A DNA stretch of 57,272 bases from assembly GCA_964532405.1 (NCBI GenBank), contig CAZHIC010000016.1, positions 1 through 57,272 of the forward strand. The letters are read 5' to 3'. Each line of letters starts with the position of its first letter. Position 1 is the first letter of the stretch. Source of the stretch: PALSA-1006 sp964532405. GTDB lineage: Bacteria > Pseudomonadota > Gammaproteobacteria > Burkholderiales > Gallionellaceae. The notes beneath the pieces are model-generated. The model had not been told where the DNA came from. It searched no databases and was given only the letters and a program-made list of their open reading frames with translations. Shown here in pieces: positions 25,694-32,997 of this stretch. The translations under genes were made by a program, and so were the position numbers.

Positions 25694-26599
25694 ATGAGCA
25701 ATCTCATCATATTCATTATCTGCTTCCTCGCCGGTGTGCTGCTGCATCATTACAAGCGCATGCCGGTCAACGCGCCGGCTGTGCTCAACAGTTTCATCAT
25801 CCATGTCTCGCTGCCCGCATTGACGCTGCTGTATGTGCATGATCTGAAACTCAGCGGCGATGTCGGCCTGATGGCGCTGATGGCGTGGATATATTTCGCG
25901 CTGTCGGTCGGATTCTTCTGGCTGGTGGGGAACTGGCTGGATATGCCGCGCCCCACCGTGGGCGCGCTGATGCTGACCGGTGGTCTGGGCAACACCTCGT
26001 TCCTGGGCTTGCCGATGATAGAGGCGTATTACGGACACCAGGGGCTCGCCAGCGGCATCATCGTCGATCAGCTCGGCTCCTTTCTGGTGCTGTCCACATT
26101 GGGTATCACCGTTGCAGGCATCTACTCGTCGGCTCGTCCCGGCATAGTCGTCATCGTCAAACGCATTGTGCTGTTCCCCCCGTTCATCGCATTGGTGGTC
26201 GCGGTGATGTTGATCCCGGTCGAGTATCCGGAATGGCTCAGCATCGTGCTCAAGCGCATGGCCGACACTTTGGCGCCGCTGGCGCTGTTCGCAGTCGGTT
26301 TTCAATTGCGTCTTGGCCATCTCACCGGCAACGGACGCAACCTCGCAATCGGTTTGGCGTTCAAGCTGGTATTGGCGCCGCTGGTGTTGTTCCTATTATA
26401 TGTGCCGCTGCTCGGCGCGCATGGGCAGGCGATACAGATCACCCTGTTCGAATCAGCCATGCCGCCGATGATCACCGCCGCAATCCTCGCCACCGAGCAC
26501 GACCTCGACCCTCACCTGGCGACGCTGATGGTGACGGTGGGCATGGTGATCTCGTTCGCCACGCTGACCGGCTGGTGGTGGCTGTTGCAGGGCGTGTAA
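25694..26599 (+). CDS. AEC family transporter (auxin efflux carrier-like)
   Basis: The 301-residue protein has about ten hydrophobic segments arranged as two five-helix halves. Family landmarks are LNSFIIHVSLPALTLLYVH, GGLGNTSFLGLPMIEAYYG and ESAMPPMITAAILA. AEC carriers move small organic acids or amino-acid derivatives across the inner membrane. The substrate is unknown. A bidirectional terminator separates it from the converging aminotransferase gene. Confidence 0.88.
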   Translation: MSNLIIFIICFLAGVLLHHYKRMPVNAPAVLNSFIIHVSLPALTLLYVHDLKLSGDVGLMALMAWIYFALSVGFFWLVGNWLDMPRPTVGALMLTGGLGNTSFLGLPMIEAYYGHQGLASGIIVDQLGSFLVLSTLGITVAGIYSSARPGIVVIVKRIVLFPPFIALVVAVMLIPVEYPEWLSIVLKRMADTLAPLALFAVGFQLRLGHLTGNGRNLAIGLAFKLVLAPLVLFLLYVPLLGAHGQAIQITLFESAMPPMITAAILATEHDLDPHLATLMVTVGMVISFATLTGWWWLLQGV

Positions 26600-26600
26600 A

Positions 26601-26632
26601 AAACCGCCCCTCTGATGAAGGGCGGTTTTTTG
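26601..26632. terminator. bidirectional intrinsic terminator
   Basis: AAACCGCCC (26601-26609) pairs with GGGCGGTTT (26620-26628), giving A- and T-runs on either side. It serves the AEC gene on the plus strand and the aminotransferase gene on the minus strand. Confidence 0.9.
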
Positions 26633-26646
26633 CGCGACGCGCGCGA

Positions 26647-27828
26647 TCAGCCAGCCAGTTGTTTGTTTGCCGCTGCTACCGCGACACCGTGCCTGATCGG
26701 CGCTTTTAGGCGAACCAGCACGTCGTCCAGGGCGTTCAGGCAGAGCCGCACATTGCGCGGATTGCTGGCGTATCCCATTAGGCCGATGCGCCATACTTTG
26801 CCGGCCATCGCGCCCAAGCCTGAGCCTATCTCTAGGTTGTAGTCGGACAATAGCAGCGCGCGCACTGCGGCTTCGTCCACGCCTTCCGGTACCGCGACCG
26901 CGTTCAGTTGCGGCAGGCGTTCCGCTTCGGGCACGACGAACTTCAGTCCCATCGCTTCCAGCCCCGCGCGCAGCGCGAGGTGGTTCTGCTGATGGCGCGC
27001 CCAAGCATTTTCCAGGCCTTCTTCCTGCAGCATCAGCAGCGCCTCGTGCAAACCATACAGCGCGTTGATCGGCGCGGTGTGGTGGTAGGCGCGCTTGGTG
27101 GCGCCGCCCCAGTAGCCCATGACCAGATTCAGATCCAAGAACCAGCTTTGCACACGGCTCTTGCGGTTCTTGATCTTCTCTTGCGCCTGAGCGCTGAAGC
27201 TGACCGGCGAGAGGCCGGGTGTGCACGACAGGCATTTCTGCGTGCCCGAATAGATCGCATCGATGTCCCACTCGTCCACTTTGAGCGGCGAACCGCCCAG
27301 TGAAGTCACCGCGTCGACGATGGTCAGGCAATGGTATTTGTGTGCGATCGCGACCAGCGTCTTCGCATCGGACTGCGCGCCGGTGGAAGTCTCGGCATGC
27401 ACGAAGGCGACGACCTTGGTATCCGGATTGGCCTTGAGCGCGTCCTCCAGTTTCTGCGGGTCGACCGCGCGGCCCCAGTCGTCCATCACCATCACCGCGA
27501 TGCCGCCGCAGCGTTCGACATTCTCTTTCATGCGTCCGCCGAACACGCCGTTCTGGCACACGATCACCTTGTCACCCGGTTCGACCAGGTTGACGAAGCA
27601 GGTTTCCATACCGGCAGAGCCGGGTGCCGAAATCGGCATGATCAATTCATGCTTGGTCTGGAAAGCATATTTCAGCAGCACCTTCATCTCATCCATCAGA
27701 TGCACGAACAGCGGGTCGAGATGGCCGATGGTCGGGCGCGACAGGGCTTCGAGTACGCGCGGGCTGACATCGGAAGGGCCGGGCCCCATCAAGACACGTT
27801 GCGGAGGGTGGAATGGTTTGATCTTCAT
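26647..27828 (-). CDS. alanine/serine-glyoxylate aminotransferase (class V, PLP)
   Basis: The 393-residue class V aminotransferase starts at MKIKPFHPP, where family similarity begins; the frame is open upstream to 27906. Landmarks are MGPGPSDVSPRVLEAL, APGSAGMETCFVNL, HAETSTGAQSDAK, the PLP Lys (about 197) in YSGTQKCLSCTPGL, and a late WRIGLMGYAS. Members transaminate glyoxylate to glycine using alanine or serine. With GlcDEF encoded 9 kb away, it could consume the glyoxylate they make; that link is inferred. Confidence 0.88.
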   Translation of the reverse strand: MKIKPFHPPQRVLMGPGPSDVSPRVLEALSRPTIGHLDPLFVHLMDEMKVLLKYAFQTKHELIMPISAPGSAGMETCFVNLVEPGDKVIVCQNGVFGGRMKENVERCGGIAVMVMDDWGRAVDPQKLEDALKANPDTKVVAFVHAETSTGAQSDAKTLVAIAHKYHCLTIVDAVTSLGGSPLKVDEWDIDAIYSGTQKCLSCTPGLSPVSFSAQAQEKIKNRKSRVQSWFLDLNLVMGYWGGATKRAYHHTAPINALYGLHEALLMLQEEGLENAWARHQQNHLALRAGLEAMGLKFVVPEAERLPQLNAVAVPEGVDEAAVRALLLSDYNLEIGSGLGAMAGKVWRIGLMGYASNPRNVRLCLNALDDVLVRLKAPIRHGVAVAAANKQLAG

Positions 27829-27890
27829 GTTGCTCGCTTTCGAAATGTGAATTTGGTGATGGGCGTTTCTATAGATGCAGGTTTTGTCAT

Positions 27891-30077
27891 TCAGACCCTT
27901 CGCCAAGGTTGCCAGCGTTTAAGCAGCAGTGCATTGCTGACCACCGACACTGAACTCATTGCCATCGCCGCGCCGGCAATCACCGGGTTCAGCATGCCGA
28001 GTGCGGCGAGCGGGATGCCCAGTGTGTTATAGCCAAAAGCGAAAAACAGGTTCTGGTGAATTTTTGCCAGTGCGACATGTGACAAATCTATCGCGTCCAC
28101 CACGCTCATCAGGTCGTTGCGCATCAGGGTAATGTCCGCCGCTTCGATGGCGATGTCGCTGCCGCTCCTCATCGCAAAGCTTACGTCGGCCGCCGCTAAT
28201 GCAGGGGCGTCGTTGATGCCATCACCTACCATGCCTACCAAGTGTCCCTGTGCTTTGAATGACTGGACATGAGCAGCCTTGTCCTGCGGCAATACTTCGG
28301 CGCGGAATTCGGTAATACCGGCCTGTTGTGCGATGGCTTGCGCGGTGGCGGCGTTATCGCCACTCAGCATCACCACGCGGATACCCATTTTGCTTAAGCG
28401 CGCTACCGCATTGGCACTGCTGTCGCGCAGGGTGTCGGCCAATGCAATGCAGCCCAGCAGGGTGTTGCCGCTAGCCACGGCGATGACTGTTTTACCCTGT
28501 TGTTGCAAGGCGAGTATTGCTGTTTCATCCAGCCCGATATTGTTGCTGGCGACGAAAGCCGGTGAGCCGAGAATGTAAGTCGTGCCGCCGATTTCTGCAG
28601 ATAATCCGCTGCCGGAAAGTTCATTGTATGAACTGGTTGCCGAGAGCTTTATATTTTGTGCTTGGGCTTTGCCTAGCAGGGCGCGGGATAAAGGGTGGGT
28701 TGAGCCTTGTGCCATGCTTGCGGCAATTTGCAGCAACTGATTTGAATCGCTGCCGGTAGCGGGCAGCAGGTCGGTGACAGTGGGTTTGCCGGTGGTTAGC
28801 GTGCCGGTCTTGTCTACGATTAGCACGGCGAGTTTATGTGCGTGTTCCAGGGCAGCGGCATTTTTAACCAGTATGCCCGCACTGGCAGCGCGGCCGGTAG
28901 CTACAACGATAGCCGCTGGCGTGGCCAGGCCCAATGCGCAGGGGCAGGAAATAACCAGTACCGATACGGCATTGATCAGTGCCGTAGAAAAGTCGCTACC
29001 GAGTACCCACCAGACTATGAAAGTCATAACGGCAACTGCTACCACCGCCGGTACAAAGATGCTGGCGATTTTATCAGCGAGTTTTTGTATCGGTGCTTTC
29101 GAACCCTGCGCCTGTTCTACCAGCCGGATAATGGCCGCCAATTGGGTTTGCGCGCCCACCGCAATGGCACGGCACTTGAGCAAGCCGCGCTGGTTTAAGG
29201 TTGCGGTATATACCTTGTCATCAGCCTGTTTTTCCCTGGGCATGCTCTCCCCGGTCAGCATCGCCTCGTCTATGCTGGATGCACCCTCCAGCACAACGCC
29301 ATCGACTGGCACACTTTCACCCGGACGCACCAGAAATAGTTCGCCCACATTGACCTCTGCCACCGGCACATCAACCATTACGCCGTCTCGTTCCACATGG
29401 GCGAGCTTGGGTTGCAGGTTGATCAAGGCTTCCAGCGCGGCGGAAGCATGGCCTCTGGCGCGCGCTTCCAGCAGCTTACCCAGTAGCACCAGAGTGATAA
29501 TGGTGGCGCTGGCCTCGAAATACACAGGCTGGTCGAGATTAAGCAGCAGCATTGCAAGACTCAGGAAATAGGCCGCGCTGGTGCCGAGTGCAACCAGCAC
29601 ATCCATATTCGCGCCGCCGCCACGCAAGCTGTGCCAGGCGCCTACGAAAAAGCGTTTGCCTATCCAGAACTGCACTGGCGTAGCAAGTAGTGCTTGTAGC
29701 CAAAGCGGCAGAAAGCTGTGAGAGTGCGTGTTCCAGACCGGTAGCATTAAAATCATTTCGACCAACAGCGGGGCAGTGAGTAGCAGGGAAATGATAAACC
29801 GCAGGAGCTCGTGGCGATAGGCTGCTGCACGCGCCTGTTTTTCTGCGGCGAAATCGCGCATAGGATGCGCATCGTAACCAGCGCGCTGTACCGCTGCAAT
29901 GAGCGCGGCAAGATCGGTGTTTTGCTGGTCGAATTCGATACGCGCTTTTGCCGTGGCAAAGTTTACCGTGGCAGATACATTTGGCATGCGGTTAAGAACC
30001 TTTTCGATGCGCGAGGCGCAAACTACACAAGTCATGCCGGTTAACTGTAATTCGGTAATTTCGCGGGGTTCAGTCAT
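27891..30077 (-). CDS. copA: copper-transporting P1B-type ATPase
   Basis: The 728-residue protein has one N-terminal heavy-metal domain with GMTCVVC (Cys17, Cys20), then eight predicted membrane segments. The ion-site CPC lies in VISCPCALG, the actuator TGES in MLTGESMP, the phosphorylated Asp in DKTGTLTTGKP, a family HP in STHPLSRA, and the hinge GDGINDAPAL. This is the Cu(I)-exporting CopA pattern. The single metal domain and length are normal. It is encoded upstream of the aminotransferase on the minus strand. Confidence 0.93.
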   Translation of the reverse strand: MTEPREITELQLTGMTCVVCASRIEKVLNRMPNVSATVNFATAKARIEFDQQNTDLAALIAAVQRAGYDAHPMRDFAAEKQARAAAYRHELLRFIISLLLTAPLLVEMILMLPVWNTHSHSFLPLWLQALLATPVQFWIGKRFFVGAWHSLRGGGANMDVLVALGTSAAYFLSLAMLLLNLDQPVYFEASATIITLVLLGKLLEARARGHASAALEALINLQPKLAHVERDGVMVDVPVAEVNVGELFLVRPGESVPVDGVVLEGASSIDEAMLTGESMPREKQADDKVYTATLNQRGLLKCRAIAVGAQTQLAAIIRLVEQAQGSKAPIQKLADKIASIFVPAVVAVAVMTFIVWWVLGSDFSTALINAVSVLVISCPCALGLATPAAIVVATGRAASAGILVKNAAALEHAHKLAVLIVDKTGTLTTGKPTVTDLLPATGSDSNQLLQIAASMAQGSTHPLSRALLGKAQAQNIKLSATSSYNELSGSGLSAEIGGTTYILGSPAFVASNNIGLDETAILALQQQGKTVIAVASGNTLLGCIALADTLRDSSANAVARLSKMGIRVVMLSGDNAATAQAIAQQAGITEFRAEVLPQDKAAHVQSFKAQGHLVGMVGDGINDAPALAAADVSFAMRSGSDIAIEAADITLMRNDLMSVVDAIDLSHVALAKIHQNLFFAFGYNTLGIPLAALGMLNPVIAGAAMAMSSVSVVSNALLLKRWQPWRRV

Positions 30078-30128
30078 GTTGGTATGTTACCTTCAATAGA
30101 AAAATTCGGCATTAATCTCTTTGGGTCG

Positions 30129-30205
30129 AATTCCCCGCCGCTTGCGGCGAATGAATTGACCAGATTCGGATTGATACCCCGCAGCTTGCTGCGGGGTTGT
30201 TCATT
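30129..30205. repeat. pair of REP-like hairpins between copA and the HPP gene
   Basis: CGCCGC-TT-GCGGCG (30136-30149) and CCCCGCAGC-TT-GCTGCGGGG (30177-30196) are related hairpins within a repeated GAATTCCCCGC / GATACCCCGC context. They lie after the HPP stop and before copA, and may terminate or stabilise the HPP transcript. Confidence 0.65.
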
Positions 30206-30303
30206 GGCCGGCTACAAAACAGCAGTTTTTTACATTTTTGGATTTTCGCTTACCGGGGCGAGGTTAAAAGGGTTCTTAACTTACCCATGTATTTCACGCA
30301 CGT

Positions 30304-30846
30304 TCATAACCAATACTTTGGATAAGTGCGTTCTTTGGGTAAATTGTTGAAAAGCACAGCAACCACGACCAATATCATTGCGCCAATTAACGTGGGCGTT
30401 AGCAGGAAGCTCCAGGCGGGCGCAGTTAACATAACGATGACCGGGTTGGAACCAGCCGGCGGATGCACGGTTCTCGTGAGCTGCATTAATGCAATCGCGG
30501 TGCCGACCGCCAGTGCCACGCTCCACCAGTGCGCGCCCAATAGGGTTAGAAATGCGAGGCCAACCAGCGATGATAGGAAATGACCGGCGATGATATTTCG
30601 CGGTTGCGAAAATGGGCTCTCTGGAAATCCAAATGCCAGTACGCAGGTCGCACCGAAGGAACCCAGCATTAACGTGGTGTTAGTCATGACTGCGATATAG
30701 GCCACCACTCCTATAGCCAGGCAGCCACCCAGCCAGGAAAGGGCAATGTGATTAACGCTGGCCCTGGGTGGGCATAACGCTCCGCCGCGCATCTTGGAAA
30801 AATATGTGTTGGATGGTTGCTCACCCACAATTTTAGGTATAGACAT
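30304..30846 (-). CDS. HPP family integral membrane protein
   Basis: The 180-residue protein has four to five hydrophobic segments and the family-defining TVHPPAGSNPVIVM, preceded by LMLGSFGATCVLAFGFPESP. HPP proteins are small membrane proteins, one branch of which carries nitrite; the bacterial substrate is unclear. It is divergent from a TetR regulator, with two operator-like palindromes in the shared upstream region. Confidence 0.85.
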   Translation of the reverse strand: MSIPKIVGEQPSNTYFSKMRGGALCPPRASVNHIALSWLGGCLAIGVVAYIAVMTNTTLMLGSFGATCVLAFGFPESPFSQPRNIIAGHFLSSLVGLAFLTLLGAHWWSVALAVGTAIALMQLTRTVHPPAGSNPVIVMLTAPAWSFLLTPTLIGAMILVVVAVLFNNLPKERTYPKYWL

Positions 30847-30925
30847 GCTTAATCCTCTCTTCTAATGATAATTTCAGGTAACCAGGCTTTTGTCGCCGCC
30901 GATTTGTTGCTGCGCTATATGCCAA

Positions 30926-30988
30926 TAAATAAGTAGACAGACCAGTCTACTTATTTAAATATTACCCAAGGCAGACAGACTTGTCTAC
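30926..30988. promoter_or_regulatory. twin TetR-type operators
   Basis: Site 1 has perfect 13-bp arms (30926-30938 and 30945-30957) around a 6-base centre, with core GTAGAC-AGACCA-GTCTAC. Site 2 (30971-30988) reads GCAGAC-AGACTT-GTCTAC. Centres are 38 bases apart. The core resembles the TAGAC...GTCTA operators known for NemR-like TetR repressors. The likely binder is the TetR protein encoded at 31201. Confidence 0.8.
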
Positions 30989-31200
30989 AATTATATGGTG
31001 AACAATTTATGACTCTACCCACCTAGTAAAGTAGGGAGTAGATGGTTGTGACTCCGTCTACCGCTCACTAAGCGTGGACAATACATGGAGGACTCGGCTA
31101 AAAATATATTCACGGAACGTATGATGCGGTTCTTAGCTTTTAAACCGTAAATGCACCAGCAAAAGCTGAAGGTTTTAACTAAGCGATAGAAAGTAATATT
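30989..31200. other. AT-rich leader without a supported gene
   Basis: No gene is supported between the twin operators and the TetR start. There is one 21-codon ATG frame (31085-31150) preceded by no clear ribosome site, and a C/G-rich imperfect palindrome near 31014-31042. Confidence 0.4.
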
Positions 31201-31773
31201 ATGAAAGCCATTCAATCTCATACTTTGCAAAATTTACCTCCACATGAGCGCATTCTATTAACCGCGTATGAACTGTTTTATCGTGAAGGTATACGTGCTA
31301 CAGGAATTGATCGTGTCATTACAGAAGCAAAAGTGACAAAGGTCACCTTCTATCGGAATTTTCCAAGCAAAAATGACCTTATTCGTGAATTTTTGGAATA
31401 CAGACACCAGCAATGGATGGCTTGGTTTATTGATGCATTACAACGCCATGGCAGCAATATTAGAGCGCTCTCACCTGCTCTGGCAGAGTGGTTTGGCGAT
31501 GAAAATTTTAGAGGGTGTGCCTTCATTAATAGCGTTGGCGAGCTTGGCGGTATTATGCCCGAAGTCATAGAAATATCACGACGCCACAAACAGGAAATGA
31601 CTGAAATTATTGCAGGCTTGTTGTCACCGTCAACTAAACAAAAACAGGATGCACAGGCCGTTGCTTTAGCTGTAGACGGAGCGATTATTCGGGCGCAATT
31701 TGATCAGGCACCGGACGTAGCATTACATGCGTTGAATCGATTTATACGATTACTGCAAACAAGCAAGAAGTGA
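31201..31773 (+). CDS. TetR family transcriptional repressor
   Basis: The 190-residue protein has an N-terminal TetR HTH (LTAYELFYREGIRATGIDRV, then VTKVTFYRNFPSKNDLIREF). The ligand domain begins with FRGCAFINS, a hallmark of a common AcrR-like subgroup. The gene is notably AT-rich against its neighbours, which suggests recent acquisition. Twin palindromic operators lie between it and the divergent HPP gene, its likely target. Confidence 0.88.
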   Translation: MKAIQSHTLQNLPPHERILLTAYELFYREGIRATGIDRVITEAKVTKVTFYRNFPSKNDLIREFLEYRHQQWMAWFIDALQRHGSNIRALSPALAEWFGDENFRGCAFINSVGELGGIMPEVIEISRRHKQEMTEIIAGLLSPSTKQKQDAQAVALAVDGAIIRAQFDQAPDVALHALNRFIRLLQTSKK

Positions 31774-31939
31774 TAATGAGCAGGCTATCCAAAGTCATTC
31801 GAGAGAAGAACCCCTTGCAACTCAAGAAACATTTTTTATTTTTCAATGTGTCTCTCCTTGGGGTTGATTGATTAAAGGTATCGAAACTGGAAAGGCAGTT
31901 TGCTTTATCCCAGATTGTCCATTAGACCGTTCATGTTTT

Positions 31940-31997
31940 GTAGGAGCCCGACTTGTCGGGCGATCCAGAGCCATCGCGCAACAAGTTGCGCTCCTAC
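31940..31997. repeat. GTAGGAGC extragenic palindromic element
   Basis: GTAGGAGC (31940-31947) and GCTCCTAC (31990-31997) bound two internal hairpins: CCCGACTTGTCGGG and GCGCAACAAGTTGCGC. This is the REP-like GTAGGAGC element familiar from many beta/gammaproteobacteria. A half-copy (GGCTAAAGCCGCTCCTGC) lies near 1530-1548. The remaining bases of this 31774-32070 gap show no gene. Confidence 0.75.
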
Positions 31998-32070
31998 CGG
32001 TGCACGACCAAAAATTTTTCGGACAACGGAGCTTCCCTCCTAATGCATTATCCGGGTTTATATTGCTTTG

Positions 32071-32844
32071 CTATGCCGCGTGATAACCGAGCTGTTTGGA
32101 AATCCGCATGCTGGTTTCCATTACTTGAGCTATCCATTCGTCCCGGCGCCGTTCTATCGGCGCTGACACGGACAAGCCGGCGACCGCATGGCCGCTGGCA
32201 TCGCATATCAAAGTACCTATGCATCCCACGCCCAGTTCGGCCTCTTCGTTGTCGAACGAGTAGCCGCGCTTGATCGCAGCGAGGCAATCTTGCACCAGGG
32301 TCGTCACCTTGGTGTGGGTGTGCTTCGTATACGCGGGGAGCTTGCTGCGCTTGGCATAACTGCGGCAAGCCGCTTCACCCTGGTCGCCCAGCATCAGCTT
32401 GCCTACCGCAGTCACATGCAGCGGGGCGCGGCTACCTATCACCTGCTCCACCTTTATCATGCGCTTGGCGACCGAACGCTCGATGTAGACGACTTCGTCG
32501 CCCTCGCGCACGGTCAGGTTGACCGTCTCGCCCAAATGGTCGCGCAGTTTTTCCATCAGCGGCAGCGCGATCTTTCTGATGTCCACGCCGGAATTCACGC
32601 GGCTGCCCAGTTGCATCAACTTGACGCCCAATTGGTAGTTGCCCCTGCCGCTACGCTCTACGAAGCCGTGTTCGGCCAGCGACGAGAGGATGCGGAAGGC
32701 GGTGGAGGGATGCAATCCCGTCTCGGCCGAGAGGATCTTCAGGCTCACCGGGTCTCCGTGTCCCGCTATCGCGTCCAGCAACCTCGCCAAGCGTTCGATG
32801 ACTTGTATGGAGTTTGAACCTTCCTTAATTTTTCGCGCCGGCAT
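32071..32844 (-). CDS. IclR family regulator of the glycolate locus
   Basis: The 257-residue protein starts MPARKIKEGSNSIQVIERL. It has a winged HTH (about 15-75: LKILSAETGLHPSTAFRILS) and a C-terminal effector domain with AVGKLMLGDQ, GYSFDNEEAELGVGCIGTLI and VAGLSVSAP, as in IclR proteins that sense small organic acids. It is divergent from the TPP-enzyme gene. Two similar sites overlap its own start region, so autorepression and control of the whole locus are likely. Glyoxylate or glycolate is a reasonable guess for the ligand. Confidence 0.9.
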   Translation of the reverse strand: MPARKIKEGSNSIQVIERLARLLDAIAGHGDPVSLKILSAETGLHPSTAFRILSSLAEHGFVERSGRGNYQLGVKLMQLGSRVNSGVDIRKIALPLMEKLRDHLGETVNLTVREGDEVVYIERSVAKRMIKVEQVIGSRAPLHVTAVGKLMLGDQGEAACRSYAKRSKLPAYTKHTHTKVTTLVQDCLAAIKRGYSFDNEEAELGVGCIGTLICDASGHAVAGLSVSAPIERRRDEWIAQVMETSMRISKQLGYHAA

Positions 32845-32880
32845 ATTTCGTATTGCGAAATCGATTGTGTATTGTGAAAT
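32845..32880. promoter_or_regulatory. tandem IclR-type operator sites
   Basis: ATTTCG-TATTG-CGAAAT (32845-32861) is a perfect inverted repeat directly before the IclR start codon. ATTGTGTATTGTGAAAT (32864-32880) repeats the pattern 19 bases on. They lie in the divergent promoter region of the IclR and TPP-enzyme genes. Confidence 0.75.
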
Positions 32881-32997
32881 TATATGACAAGCCTTATCCT
32901 GCTGACAATTCATTTTTTGGCAAATCAATTTGCGGGTCGCAATTTGGGCCGGCAAAATTCTTCAACATCGCAGTGATTGATATTAAGGGGTAAGGAT

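Noticed and set aside
31085..31150. 21-codon frame in the TetR leader
   Set aside because: No clear ribosome site and no recognisable product; too short to support.
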